From: Bacillota bacterium | GTDB taxonomy: Bacteria > Bacillota > Clostridia > Lachnospirales > Bianqueaceae | DNA length: 64,000 nt | Direction of reading: 5' to 3' | Assembly: GCA_017442535.1 (NCBI GenBank) | Contig: JAFRZL010000028.1 | Location: 1 to 64,000 of the forward strand | In this document: piece after piece, positions 53,756 through 62,939 of the stretch | Position numbering within the stretch: position 1 is the first letter of the stretch | Layout of the letters: every line of letters starts with the position of its first letter | The notes under the pieces: model-generated | Database searches by the model: none | The model's input: the letters and a program-made list of their open reading frames with translations, nothing else | Told to the model about the DNA's origin: nothing | Program-made: the position numbers and the translations under genes

Positions 53756-54793
53756 TTAGTGTCTGCGATGGCTCTCGATCTGCTCCTGAATGGCCTGGGT
53801 CGTATGAGCGGCTTCAATACCCATCTGGCTGGTCTCGTCCGTCAGGCAGGGATCCACCTCGGCAACGGGCTTGGGACGCTCGGAATTATCGACCGGCGTA
53901 TGGGTGCCGATACCGAGTGCTTCTCCGGCCACGCCGAGCGTGGAAACGATACCGGTCAGATCCGAGGGCATATAGATCTTGGTCGCGCGTCCGTCGGCCA
54001 CCGCCTTCAGGGACTCGAGGCCCTTCAGCTTCAGCACGGATTCGTCGATATTGGCGGCCTTCAGAGCCTTCAGACCATCGGCTTCAGCCTGGTAAACCAG
54101 TTCGATCGAACGGGCACGGCCTTCGGCCAGCGCGATCTGTGCGTCTCTCTCGGCTTCAGCGGCCAGGATCTTGGCCTGCTTATCACCTTCCGCACGGCTG
54201 ACAACGGCTTCCTGGTGAGCCTGAGCTTCCAGAACCGTCTGACGACGTTCACGCTCAGCACGCATCTGCTTGGTCATGACCTCTTCGATCTCCTTCGGAG
54301 GCTTAATATTCTTAAGCTCCACACGGGTAACCTTGATGCCCCAGGGATCGGTAGCGGAATCCAGCACGGCCTCGAGCTTCTGGTTGATCTGATCACGGGA
54401 AGTCAGCAACTGGTCCAGTTCCATCTCACCGACGATATTACGCAGGGTCGTGGCAGCCAGATTCTGCAGACCGGAGATCGGATTCTCAACGCCATACGTA
54501 TACATCTGCGGATCAAACACGCGGCAGTATACGACGCTGTCCAGCTGCAGCACGATATTATCCTTGGTAATAACGGGCTGAGGCGGGAAATCCAGCACCT
54601 GCTCCTTCAGGGAAACGCGTTTGCTGATGCGCTCCAGGAAAGGAACCTTCAAGTGCAGACCGGCCTCCCAGACGCATTTAAAGCGTCCCAGATGCTCGAT
54701 GACGTAGGCCTGCGCCTGAGGAACGATCCGAAGGTTAGCGAAGATAACCCACAGAACCAGGACAACTACTACACCAATCCATACATACTCCAT
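53756..54793 (-). CDS. SPFH/stomatin/band 7 membrane protein
   Basis: A 345-aa protein with a single N-terminal span (about residues 4-21), the SPFH domain (RIVPQAQAYVIEHLGRF through GEMELDQLLTSRDQIN) and a long Ala/Glu/Arg-rich coiled coil (about 195-265, including RAEGDKQAKILAAEAERD). Resembles QmcA/stomatin scaffolds that organise membrane domains. The NfeD partner, which often adjoins stomatin genes, is absent here. ATG with AGGAGG. It lies 55 bp after sigH. Confidence 0.92.
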   Translation of the reverse strand: MEYVWIGVVVVLVLWVIFANLRIVPQAQAYVIEHLGRFKCVWEAGLHLKVPFLERISKRVSLKEQVLDFPPQPVITKDNIVLQLDSVVYCRVFDPQMYTYGVENPISGLQNLAATTLRNIVGEMELDQLLTSRDQINQKLEAVLDSATDPWGIKVTRVELKNIKPPKEIEEVMTKQMRAERERRQTVLEAQAHQEAVVSRAEGDKQAKILAAEAERDAQIALAEGRARSIELVYQAEADGLKALKAANIDESVLKLKGLESLKAVADGRATKIYMPSDLTGIVSTLGVAGEALGIGTHTPVDNSERPKPVAEVDPCLTDETSQMGIEAAHTTQAIQEQIESHRRH

Positions 54794-54848
54794 ACAACAT
54801 ACCTCCTGTTGAAATAATATTGGATGTTAAAAAATAACTGACTTTTGG

Positions 54849-55511
54849 TTACCACTCCGCGGCGATCTGCCCCACTTTGCGCTTGATGCGCTGCAGTGCG
54901 TTGTCGATCGATTTGGGAGTCTTGCCCATGGCTGCGGCGATCTGATGATAGTCATGCCCGTTCAGGTACATGGAAAGCACTTTTTTCTCAAACTTACTGC
55001 ACCTGGCGTCGATCTCTTCCTGCAGATGGTCCACCTGTTCCTGATCGATCAGCATATCCTCGGGGCCGGCCACGCCGGGCTGAGTCAGGATATCCATCAT
55101 GGTCGTTTCCTTATCCTCTTCGTCGTAAATGGTTCGGTTCAGGGAAACATAGCTGTTGAGCGGCCAGTGTTTCAACCGGTTCGCGTTCTTGACCGCCGTC
55201 ATGATCTGCCGGGAAATGCACAGATCCGCAAAGCTGCGGAACGAGGCGTTTTTGTCCGGCTGATACGAGATGATCGCTTTATACAGGCCGATCATTCCTT
55301 CCTGGATCAGGTCAGCCCGGTCGGCTCCAAGCAGGAAAAACGGACGGGTCTTGATCCGGACAAGGTCTTTATACCTCTCCAGCATAAAGTCCATCGCGTC
55401 AGCCGCGTCGCTGCCGCCATCGTGAACCTTCTGCACCAGTTCCTCATCGGGCGTCCGGCTCCATTCCTCCCGGAATTGAGTAATAGCGGTCGTTACGAGC
55501 TCATCTTGCAT
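54849..55511 (-). CDS. sigH: RNA polymerase sigma-H-like factor
   Basis: A 220-aa sigma factor with region 2 (LIQEGMIGLYKAIISYQPDK followed by FRSFADLCISRQIMTAVKNA) and region 4 (LSMYLNGHDYHQIAAAMGKT then PKSIDNALQRIKRKVG). The SFADLCISRQ block and length match SigH (Spo0H), which drives early stationary-phase and sporulation genes in Firmicutes. Placed after rlmB as usual (rlmB-yacP-sigH), but yacP is missing here. GGAGAG ribosome site. Confidence 0.92.
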   Translation of the reverse strand: MQDELVTTAITQFREEWSRTPDEELVQKVHDGGSDAADAMDFMLERYKDLVRIKTRPFFLLGADRADLIQEGMIGLYKAIISYQPDKNASFRSFADLCISRQIMTAVKNANRLKHWPLNSYVSLNRTIYDEEDKETTMMDILTQPGVAGPEDMLIDQEQVDHLQEEIDARCSKFEKKVLSMYLNGHDYHQIAAAMGKTPKSIDNALQRIKRKVGQIAAEW

Positions 55512-55523
55512 GGCATCACTCTC

Positions 55524-56273
55524 CTAACCCAAACCCCTCTGGCGAACGACTTCGTACATCATGACGCCTGCCGCGACCGAGGCGTTCAGTGAACTGATCT
55601 TGCCCTTCATCGGCAGTTTAACGACATAATCGCAGCGTTCTTTCACCAGGCGTGAAACACCCTCGTGCTCCCCGCCGATGACCAGTGCGATCGGTCCGGT
55701 CAGGGGCGTATCATAGGCGAGCTGCCCGTCCATATCGGCGCAGGCAACCCAGATCCCCTGTTTCTGCAGTTCGGGTATCACCTTGGCCACATTGGTGACC
55801 TTGGCAACCGGGACATATTCACAGGCTCCCGCCGCAGTTTTGACGACGGCAGCGGTCAGGCCCACCGCATGATGGCGGCTGATCAGGATGCCGTGCACCC
55901 CGCACGCATCCGCTGTCCGGAGAATCGCGCCAAGATTATGCGGATCCTGGATACTTTCGAGGATCACGATAAACGGGGGTTCCCCCGAAGCGCGCGCTTT
56001 TTCCAGAATATCGTCCAGCTCTGCATAAGGATAGGCCTGCACGAGGGCCGCTACGCCCTGGTGGCGCTCTCCGCCTGCCAGCTCGTCCAGCCTGCGACCA
56101 CTTGCCTCTTTAATGGCGATCCCGGCTTTGCGGCACATCGCGACGATCTGAACAAGCGAACCTGTATGCTCGCCGAACTGCACATATATACATTCGATCC
56201 CCCTGCCGGAACGCAGTGCTTCCAGCACCGCATTGCGTCCGACAATGATCTCATTATCCATCTCGGGGTTCAA
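55524..56273 (-). CDS. rlmB: 23S rRNA (guanosine-2'-O-)-methyltransferase RlmB family (SpoU)
   Basis: A 249-aa SPOUT methyltransferase. An N-terminal substrate domain (VGRNAVLEALRSGRGIECI) precedes the knot with VILESIQDPHNLGAILRTAD, ALVIGGEHEG and KLPMKGKISSLNASVAAGV. Methylates 23S rRNA. The start is TTG at 56273, with AGGAGG 7 nt upstream and a TTGA overlap with the mrnC stop; the ATG at 56261 is too far from the ribosome site. Part of cysE-mrnC-rlmB-sigH. Confidence 0.93.
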   Translation of the reverse strand: MNPEMDNEIIVGRNAVLEALRSGRGIECIYVQFGEHTGSLVQIVAMCRKAGIAIKEASGRRLDELAGGERHQGVAALVQAYPYAELDDILEKARASGEPPFIVILESIQDPHNLGAILRTADACGVHGILISRHHAVGLTAAVVKTAAGACEYVPVAKVTNVAKVIPELQKQGIWVACADMDGQLAYDTPLTGPIALVIGGEHEGVSRLVKERCDYVVKLPMKGKISSLNASVAAGVMMYEVVRQRGLG

Positions 56274-56749
56274 GTCAAATCCTCCTTTGGCTCCGGCTCC
56301 TCATGTTCACGGACTTCATCCGCTGCCCATTCCCGGCACAGCAGCGCGTACCCCGCGTCCATCAGCTCGAGAATACGGTCCATACGGCCCTCCAGATACA
56401 GGGCTCCGATCATTGTCTCCAGGCCCGTCGCCATCTTGTACTCGATCACTTCGGCGTGTTTGGGGATGGTATTGGACTTGGCATTGCGGCCCCGGCGCAC
56501 CAGATCCTGCTCGTCCGCCGATAGATCGTCCCACAGAAGGCGCACCATCCTGGCCTGTGACTCGGCCCGCGCAAACTGTGAAGCATGCAGATGCATGCGG
56601 TGCGGCGAGGTCTGTTCGGTCATCACCAGCCGTCCGCGGATGTACAGGTCAAACACGCTGTCACCCAGAAAAGCGAGTGCCAGCGGCGCCATCTGCCGGG
56701 GATTAATCCCCTCCGCGCCGGTCACTTCGCGCAAATGTTCAATCAGCAT
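56270..56749 (-). CDS. mrnC: mini-ribonuclease III
   Basis: A 159-aa RNase III-like endonuclease without dsRBD, which matures 23S rRNA. MAPLALAFLGDSVFDLYIRG holds the acidic LGDxVF site; HLHASQFARAESQAR and RRGRNAKSNTIPK follow, then YKMATGLETMIGALYLEG. The ATG at 56749 (AGAGGAG) overlaps the cysE stop region; the longer frame is noise. TTGA links it to rlmB. Confidence 0.94.
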   Translation of the reverse strand: MLIEHLREVTGAEGINPRQMAPLALAFLGDSVFDLYIRGRLVMTEQTSPHRMHLHASQFARAESQARMVRLLWDDLSADEQDLVRRGRNAKSNTIPKHAEVIEYKMATGLETMIGALYLEGRMDRILELMDAGYALLCREWAADEVREHEEPEPKEDLT

Positions 56750-56750
56750 A

Positions 56751-57419
56751 CTACTCCTCTTTGCCGGAACCGCTTTGCCTGTTCTCGGCACTGATCTCCT
56801 GCTGCAGCGTCTGCATCTGATCGCGGATCCGGTCCAGATCCTCCTGATAAGGATCCGGCAGATGGATCTGATCCAGACTGTCACTGGGACGTTCAACCAG
56901 CGAATGATAACGAACGATCCTTGCGGGAACGCCGACCACAGTACAATTGGGCGGAACCTCCTCCAGAACCACACTTCCGGCACCGATTCGGGAATTCTCT
57001 CCCACGGTAAAGGATCCCAGCACCATAGCGCCTGCGCTGATCATCACCCCATCCTTAATCGTAGGATGGCGTTTGCCTTTCTCCTTACCGGTACCTCCCA
57101 GGGTAACACCCTGATAGATCGTCACATCATCTCCGATAATCGTGGTCTCTCCGATCACCACTCCCGACCCATGGTCGATAAAAAGCCGATGACCGATGGT
57201 CGCGCCGGGATGGATCTCGATTCCCGTCCTGCGGCGTGCTCTCTGCGAAAACCAGCGGGCCAGCAGATAATGACCTTTCTGATACAGGCGGTGAGCCCTG
57301 CGGTGACTCCACTGAGCCTTAAAACTTGGATATAGCCAGACCTCCCAGGGGCTGTGTATCGCAGGATCCCGGGCCATGATCGTCTCGGCCTGCTCATGAT
57401 AAAAATCCAAGAAACTCAT
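56751..57419 (-). CDS. cysE: serine O-acetyltransferase
   Basis: A 222-aa left-handed beta-helix acetyltransferase (EpsC/CysE), making O-acetylserine for cysteine synthesis. IEIHPGATIGHRLFIDHGSGVVIGETTIIG and GVTLGGTGKEKGKRHPTI hold the catalytic His/Asp and CoA residues. C-terminal tail charged. The cysS gene usually found between cysE and mrnC is missing. Own perfect consensus promoter (57483-57511). Confidence 0.96.
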   Translation of the reverse strand: MSFLDFYHEQAETIMARDPAIHSPWEVWLYPSFKAQWSHRRAHRLYQKGHYLLARWFSQRARRRTGIEIHPGATIGHRLFIDHGSGVVIGETTIIGDDVTIYQGVTLGGTGKEKGKRHPTIKDGVMISAGAMVLGSFTVGENSRIGAGSVVLEEVPPNCTVVGVPARIVRYHSLVERPSDSLDQIHLPDPYQEDLDRIRDQMQTLQQEISAENRQSGSGKEE

Positions 57420-57482
57420 GCTTTCCTCTTCTCCGGCCTCCGGCCGGGTCCATAACTTCTCTATCTATTCTCTACCCAATAA

Positions 57483-57511
57483 ATTATACATGATTTACGA
57501 AGCTTTGTCAA
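57483..57511 (-). promoter_or_regulatory. promoter of cysE-mrnC-rlmB-sigH
   Basis: TTGACA (57506-57511), 17-nt spacer, TATAAT (57483-57488), a perfect consensus. It overlaps the stop of the DUF3899 gene. A second TTGACA lies at 57517-57522. The leader holds CGGCC/GGCCG arms but no T-box. Confidence 0.82.
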
Positions 57512-57990
57512 GGGGTTGTCAACGTTCCTTCCTTTTGCAGAAAAAGGACGACCAGGATCAGGGCGATGAGCAGGAATCCCCCGCCTACGATGACCAGGAA
57601 CAGGCAGGGTGTTTTGCCTCCCTCCGCCTTTCGCGCTTTATAATCGGCGTAGGACTCATGCTGGCGGTTGCGGAAAAACCAGCTGAGGGAGACGACCGCA
57701 TAGCTCAGGCCGTCAAAAGCCCCGTTCCTGCTCACAAAAACAAGTGCTCCGCTCGCGGCAAGCAGCATCCCCGCCGTAAAAAACGCATCCGACCAGTGCC
57801 GGATCTTATCCAGCTCAGACATCTGCTCACCTGAAAATAAACCGCCCGACCAGGCGGTGAGTGCCATCAGGACCAGGCCGACGCCGAATGCAATCAAGTA
57901 TTTCAGCCAAGGACGCCGTGGACGATCATAATGCTCCTCCCGGACAGCACCGTTCCCGGCGGGCAGTCCCGCAGTATTCTTCTCTTCCAT
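57508..57990 (-). CDS. DUF3899-like small membrane protein
   Basis: A 160-aa protein with three spans: about 30-50 (YLIAFGVGLVLMALTAWSGG), 65-85 (AFFTAGMLLAASGALVFVS) and 130-152. The block DAFFTAGMLLAASG followed by NGAFDGLSYAVVS and the DYKARK segment match DUF3899, function unknown. A short cytosolic N-terminus. It lies between oppF and cysE with hairpins on either side. Confidence 0.8.
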   Translation of the reverse strand: MEEKNTAGLPAGNGAVREEHYDRPRRPWLKYLIAFGVGLVLMALTAWSGGLFSGEQMSELDKIRHWSDAFFTAGMLLAASGALVFVSRNGAFDGLSYAVVSLSWFFRNRQHESYADYKARKAEGGKTPCLFLVIVGGGFLLIALILVVLFLQKEGTLTTP

Positions 57991-58007
57991 AAATACTCCT
58001 TATAGGC

Positions 58008-58038
58008 AAACTGAGTATGGCAAAGCCATACTCAGTTT
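58008..58038 (-). terminator. terminator of the opp operon
   Basis: AAACTGAGTATGGC and its complement, 14 bp perfect with a 3-nt loop, 10 bp past the oppF stop; the arm ends in TTT, with little U beyond. Confidence 0.75.
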
Positions 58039-58048
58039 ATCTGACAGA

Positions 58049-59260
58049 TTATTTCTGCGCTTCCTCACGGTATTTTTCAAATTCCTTAAGGGTGCAGCGG
58101 ACGAAATGTCCGGGAATGACTTCGCGAAGCTCCGGCTCTTCGGTCGTATATTCGTGATCCACCAGCGGATTGTAGCGGATACGGATACGATTACGTTCGG
58201 ATTCAGGATCCGGCAGCGGAATAGCTGACAGCAGCGACTTGGTGTAGGGATGAAGCGGGCACCGGAACAGTTCGTCCGAATCCGTCATCTCTACCAGATT
58301 GCCGTAGTACATGACACCGATCCTGTCGGAAAAATACTTAACGACGGACAGGTCATGCGCGATGAAGAGGATCGTCAGTCCCATGGATGCGCGCAGTTCG
58401 TTCAGCAGGTTAATGACCTGTGCACGAATGGATACATCCAGTGCGGAGATCGGTTCGTCCGCAATGATCATCTCGGGATTCATGACGATGGACCGGGCGA
58501 TACCGATACGCTGGCGCTGGCCGCCGGAGAACTCATGCGGATAACGCGTCGCGTGCTCGCTGACCAGACCGACGGTCTCCAGCATCTTCAGCACCTTTTC
58601 ATCGATGACCTTCTGATCCTTCTCACCCTGGATCTTGAGGCCCTCCGCGATGATCTCGCGGACAGTCATACGGGGATCGAGCGAAGCGATGGGATCCTGG
58701 TAAATCATCTGAATCTTGGTGACAAGCTGCGAATGACGGGCCAGACGGAGATCATGAAGGTATTTGCGGTGAAGCGCATGCTTTTCCGCACCGGGCTTGC
58801 TGATCGCCTCCTGATATTCCCTGGTCACACGCTCTGCCTCGTCCTTGCGGAACTGGTCGTTAACATGCTTGTGATCATATTTGGCCTTCTTGATCTCCTG
58901 GCGCAGTTCCGCAATGCGGTCCTTGCAAGCCTGGATCTCGGCCTCAGCGCCGCCGTTGGAGGACAGTTCTTTGATCTTAGCCCTCTGCTGCTTGATTTCT
59001 TCCACATAAGAACGGGTACCGGCTACGATACGGGTGCCGTGGAAATAGACACTTCCCGAAGTCGCGTCATACAGACGGATGATCGTGCGTCCTGTGGTGG
59101 TCTTGCCGCAGCCCGACTCACCTACCAGGCCGAAAATCTCGCCTTTGTAAATGTCGAAGGATACATCGTTGACGGCTTTCTTAACGGCATCTCTCTTGCC
59201 GAAATACATCGAAAGATGTTCAACCTTGAGCAACGGTTCCTGATGATTATTCTCACTCAT
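58049..59260 (-). CDS. oppF: oligopeptide ABC importer ATPase OppF with inserted helical domain
   Basis: A 403-aa ABC ATPase. Walker [10 protein letters not shown] (47-55), Q-loop [13 protein letters not shown] (186-198), signature [12 protein letters not shown] (244-255), Walker [13 protein letters not shown] (264-275) and the oligopeptide C-terminal region ([16 protein letters not shown]). Between Walker A strands and Q-loop, residues about 82-178 are a Lys/Glu/Arg-rich helical stretch (coiled-coil-like, e.g. [17 protein letters not shown]) absent from ordinary OppF, where a ten to fifteen residue link is usual. Overlaps oppD by 8 nt. Energises import with OppD. Confidence 0.93.
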   Translation of the reverse strand: MSENNHQEPLLKVEHLSMYFGKRDAVKKAVNDVSFDIYKGEIFGLVGESGCGKTTTGRTIIRLYDATSGSVYFHGTRIVAGTRSYVEEIKQQRAKIKELSSNGGAEAEIQACKDRIAELRQEIKKAKYDHKHVNDQFRKDEAERVTREYQEAISKPGAEKHALHRKYLHDLRLARHSQLVTKIQMIYQDPIASLDPRMTVREIIAEGLKIQGEKDQKVIDEKVLKMLETVGLVSEHATRYPHEFSGGQRQRIGIARSIVMNPEMIIADEPISALDVSIRAQVINLLNELRASMGLTILFIAHDLSVVKYFSDRIGVMYYGNLVEMTDSDELFRCPLHPYTKSLLSAIPLPDPESERNRIRIRYNPLVDHEYTTEEPELREVIPGHFVRCTLKEFEKYREEAQK

Positions 59261-61397
59261 TGCTGCTGCTCCTTCCTTGTTTCATTCTGTTGATACGCTC
59301 GGTAATGACCTTGGGCATCTCAATCTTGGGTGCATTGGGATGCAGCAGCCAAGTGGCCGCATAATGCGTATCGGTGATCTTGAACATGGGCGGCTGTTCC
59401 TCGAAGTCGATTTCCAGCGCGTTCTTGTTGCGCTCCGCAAAAGCATCGCCCTTGGGAGGATAGATCATGTTGGGAGGTGTTCCGGGGATGGACTCGAGTC
59501 TTTCCTTGGTATCCAGATCGGGTACGGAGGAAAGCAGCGCCCAGGTATACGGATGTGCCGGTGAATAGAAAACATCTTCGGCCGTACCGTACTCCACGAT
59601 CTTGCCGGCATACATAACGGCAATACGGTCTGCCATGTTGGCAACAACGCCCAGGTCGTGTGTAATGAAGATGACGGACAGATCGCGCTGGCGCTTCAGT
59701 TCGTTGATCAGCTCCAGGATCTGCGCCTGAATCGTCACGTCAAGAGCGGTTGTGGGCTCATCGCAGATCAGGATGTCGGGATTAGCCGTAAGCGCGATAG
59801 CGATAACGATACGCTGGCGCATACCGCCGGAGAACTCAAACGGATATTGGCGGTAGCGGCGGCGGGGTTCGTCAATACCTACGCCTTCCAGGAGCTTGAT
59901 TGCACGTTCGCGTGCCGCGCCCTTGGTAATCTTGTAAGAAGAATTCTCCGCCTGCTCCTTCAGATAATCCACGATCTGAAGGGATCTTGCGGGCAGATCG
60001 GCCGTCTTGGTGGCCTCAATCTGCTCTTCAAAATGATGCAGCTGCTCATTGATGGTATCGACCATATCCTGATGTGCCGCTTCTAGATTGACATAACTTG
60101 CGGGAATGACTTCCCAGTCGGGGGTCTTGCCCTTGGCTACGATCGCATCATACTTCTTCTGAGCGCGGTCAAAACGCTTCTGTTCCTTGGCGTTCTTGCT
60201 GGAACCGGTAAAGAACAGATCGACCGCGTAATCGATGGAAGTCGGGAAGGTATGAGTCAGACTGTCCTTGACCACTTCAAGAGGATCCAGGCAGTTCTGC
60301 ACGGCAACCTTCATCTCGCGGACCGCGGCGTCCACTTCGCTCTTATTGGGCGCTTCCGCCTCAAAAACAGGCAGTTTGGACTTCAACAGCGCAATGGCTT
60401 TGCTGCGGGCTTCGTTGGTCTGATCGATCGAATACTGGATGGCTTTCTCAGCTTTGTTCATAAACTCATTCATGTATTCGGTATCGATCTTCTGATGTGT
60501 CAGCACATTCAGTTCCTTTACGGGCAGATCGGGGATCTTGTCCTCCACAAAGGTAAGATAATAGCCAAGCGTAAAGGTATTGGGAGTCTCGGCGTTAACA
60601 GCTGCCTGCAGGATATCCAGGCTCTGCTGCAGCGCTTCGCGCGCTCCGGCCAGCTCTTCCGCGGTTTTCTTGCCCATGTCGGCTTTGACCTTCACAGCCA
60701 GCTCTCTTAACTGTTCGGCTTTCTCATTGACCACAAAACGGGACAGGCTCTTGTTCGCGGCCAGAACGAAAGCATTCATATCCTCGCGGATATTTCGGAG
60801 GGACTTGTTGTCGATTCTCAGGATGAGGTTCTCGGCCAGCGCCAGTGCCTCACGAGCGGAATCCAGACTCTCCGTATATTCGCTCTGAAGCGCGGAATGC
60901 TTCAGGCTGAATTTTTTGAACTTGGTCAGGTCCTCGGTGGAACCTTCCACGCCTGCTTCCTTCATACGGGTATCCAGCGCACGGAACATTTTGTTCAGGC
61001 TCTCTTTGGATTCCTTGCGGGAAGCCTTGTTCTTGAGGAGCATAGCCTCGGTCAGCTGCTGGCCCACACGCATGATGGGATTCAGACTGGACAGAGGATC
61101 CTGGAAAACCATGGCGATTTTGTCGCCGCGGATCCGGTGGAATTCGTCCTCGGAAACCTTCATCAAATCTTTGCCGTCATAGAGGATCTTGCCGCCTTCT
61201 TTGATAGCGTTGCCTGCGAGAATACCCATGATGGCACGGCTGGTAACGGATTTGCCGGAACCGGACTCTCCGACGATGGCCAATGTCTCGCCCTTATACA
61301 GATCAAAGCTGATATCGCGGACAGCCTGCACCTTACCGTTTGTAGTATGGAAGGAGATGCGCAGGTCTTTTACTTCAAGTTTCTTTTGCTCAGCCAT
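59253..61397 (-). CDS. oppD: oligopeptide ABC importer ATPase OppD with about 365-aa insertion
   Basis: A 714-aa protein, about twice normal OppD (320-350). Walker A GESGSGKSV (43-51), Q-loop VFQDPLSSLNPIMRVG (97-112), signature EFSGGMRQRI (521-530), Walker B ILICDEPTTALD (542-553), and the OppD C-terminal segment HPYTWALLSSVPDL. Normal OppD has about 45 residues between VGQQLTEAMLLKNKASRKES (111-130) and [13 protein letters not shown] (496-508); here some 365 extra residues lie between, mostly helical and rich in Lys/Glu/Ala. Both flanks are in frame and conserved, so this is a real insertion in the helical subdomain. Overlaps oppC by 1 nt. Confidence 0.93.
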   Translation of the reverse strand: MAEQKKLEVKDLRISFHTTNGKVQAVRDISFDLYKGETLAIVGESGSGKSVTSRAIMGILAGNAIKEGGKILYDGKDLMKVSEDEFHRIRGDKIAMVFQDPLSSLNPIMRVGQQLTEAMLLKNKASRKESKESLNKMFRALDTRMKEAGVEGSTEDLTKFKKFSLKHSALQSEYTESLDSAREALALAENLILRIDNKSLRNIREDMNAFVLAANKSLSRFVVNEKAEQLRELAVKVKADMGKKTAEELAGAREALQQSLDILQAAVNAETPNTFTLGYYLTFVEDKIPDLPVKELNVLTHQKIDTEYMNEFMNKAEKAIQYSIDQTNEARSKAIALLKSKLPVFEAEAPNKSEVDAAVREMKVAVQNCLDPLEVVKDSLTHTFPTSIDYAVDLFFTGSSKNAKEQKRFDRAQKKYDAIVAKGKTPDWEVIPASYVNLEAAHQDMVDTINEQLHHFEEQIEATKTADLPARSLQIVDYLKEQAENSSYKITKGAARERAIKLLEGVGIDEPRRRYRQYPFEFSGGMRQRIVIAIALTANPDILICDEPTTALDVTIQAQILELINELKRQRDLSVIFITHDLGVVANMADRIAVMYAGKIVEYGTAEDVFYSPAHPYTWALLSSVPDLDTKERLESIPGTPPNMIYPPKGDAFAERNKNALEIDFEEQPPMFKITDTHYAATWLLHPNAPKIEMPKVITERINRMKQGRSSSNE

Positions 61398-62938
61398 TAC
61401 TCATCCGCTCCTCTCAGTGAAGGATTAAACGCGTCACGGAGTCCGTTACCGAACAGATTGAACGAGATCTCCAGCAGCGATATAAACAAAGCCGGGAACA
61501 GGATAATATGGGGGAAGGACGACAGATATGCCTGTCCGTTTGAAAGCATGGTACCGATGGACGTCAGTCCCGATGTCTCCAGACTAATGATGCCCAGGAA
61601 TGACAGCATGGATTCGCTGAAGATAACGCCGGGGATGATCAGAACGGTGGACGTAATGATCGTACCAAGGCTGTTCGGCAGAATGTGGCGGAAAATCAGT
61701 CGGCTGTCGCTTGCGCCGAGCGTACGGGCAGCCAGAACATATTCCTGCCCTTTGAACCGGTAGAACTGTGTACGCACACGGTGCGCGATGCCGATCCATC
61801 CTGTCAGAACAAAGGCAAATAGCAAACTGACGATCGGTCCGACCTTATCGGCCAGATGCATCTTGAACAGCGTCGCCACAACGATGAACGGAATGGATGC
61901 CAGAATATCGGAGATACGCTCCAGGATCAGGTCGACTGCTCCGCCGTAATAACCTTCCACTGCGCCGTAGATGACGCCGATGAAGAAGTTGATCACGGAA
62001 ACGGAGATTGCAAGCAGGAACGAGAGCCGGGCACCATAGGCCAGGCAGGCGAAGATATCCTGACCATGCTGGTTGGTTCCGAGGAGATGCTGTGCATAGA
62101 AGCCGTTCTTGTAATTGTAATACTCTTTGTAGAGAACACGGACACGGTACCCGGTCTGGTTCTTGGCAGCATAGGTGTACCAGGTCTCTCCGTCCGCGCC
62201 GCCGTTATCGCCCTCAATACGAAGACTGTCATACTGCGCACGGTTCTTGTTGGAAGAAGTGTGATAAGCCGGTACATAGATCGGGTCGCCGTTATCGGCA
62301 TGATACTTTGACAGGCCCTGTGTATTGGCCGTCTCGTCCGCAAGCTCGTACCAGAGGTTCGCAGCGCTGCCGACGGAAACAAAGTTGGTCTTATAATAGA
62401 CAGGTAACGGATAAATGACCTGAATGCCGGTATCATTCTGATACTTCTGAAGCTTCTGATATTCATCCGCGCTAAGGTCCGCATAGACAAACCCGACCTT
62501 CTCATAGGAATCCACGTAAAGCTTGTAAAAAGGAATTCCGTTGCTGTCCTTGTATCTCTCATTCACCTTGAGAACAGCACTGGTGCCGTACTCCTGCCCG
62601 ATGGAATTCAGATAGTCATAGCCGGACTGAGCCTCATTCTGCTCACGGCAGCCGTCCCAGCCAAGGAAGGCAAATGTCTTGGAACGGGGCAGAACCATCT
62701 TGTAGTAACCGTCACGGAACTCAACGTTATAGTTTGAGATATAAGGCACGACGATCGCATAGAGGAACAGGAAAAGAATGATAATGGACGCGGCGACGGA
62801 GGATTTATTGCGGCTGAAACGAATCATCGCATCCTTGAAATATCCAACCGGCTTGGTCGCGAGCTTCTTGTCAGAGAGCTTGCGCCCGGTCGCCACTTTA
62901 AACTTTTCAGCCGGAATATTCATATAATTCTTATCCAT
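61397..62938 (-). CDS. oppC: oligopeptide ABC importer permease OppC with large extracytoplasmic insertion
   Basis: A 513-aa permease, normal length about 300. Span 1 is at about 49-69 (AASIIILFLFLYAIVVPYIS). The standard block HLLGTNQHGQDIFACLAYGARLSF is at 284-307, so about 215 residues lie between span 1 and it, where about 35 is usual. This loop (residues 70-284) faces outward and is rich in Tyr, Asp and Asn. Spans 2-6 and the EAA loop (QEYVLAARTLGASDSRLIFRHILPN split: EYVLAARTLGASD, LIFRHILPN) are normal. ATG at 62938, 1 nt after the oppB stop. Start at 62971 rejected. Confidence 0.92.
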   Translation of the reverse strand: MDKNYMNIPAEKFKVATGRKLSDKKLATKPVGYFKDAMIRFSRNKSSVAASIIILFLFLYAIVVPYISNYNVEFRDGYYKMVLPRSKTFAFLGWDGCREQNEAQSGYDYLNSIGQEYGTSAVLKVNERYKDSNGIPFYKLYVDSYEKVGFVYADLSADEYQKLQKYQNDTGIQVIYPLPVYYKTNFVSVGSAANLWYELADETANTQGLSKYHADNGDPIYVPAYHTSSNKNRAQYDSLRIEGDNGGADGETWYTYAAKNQTGYRVRVLYKEYYNYKNGFYAQHLLGTNQHGQDIFACLAYGARLSFLLAISVSVINFFIGVIYGAVEGYYGGAVDLILERISDILASIPFIVVATLFKMHLADKVGPIVSLLFAFVLTGWIGIAHRVRTQFYRFKGQEYVLAARTLGASDSRLIFRHILPNSLGTIITSTVLIIPGVIFSESMLSFLGIISLETSGLTSIGTMLSNGQAYLSSFPHIILFPALFISLLEISFNLFGNGLRDAFNPSLRGADE

Positions 62939-62939
62939 T

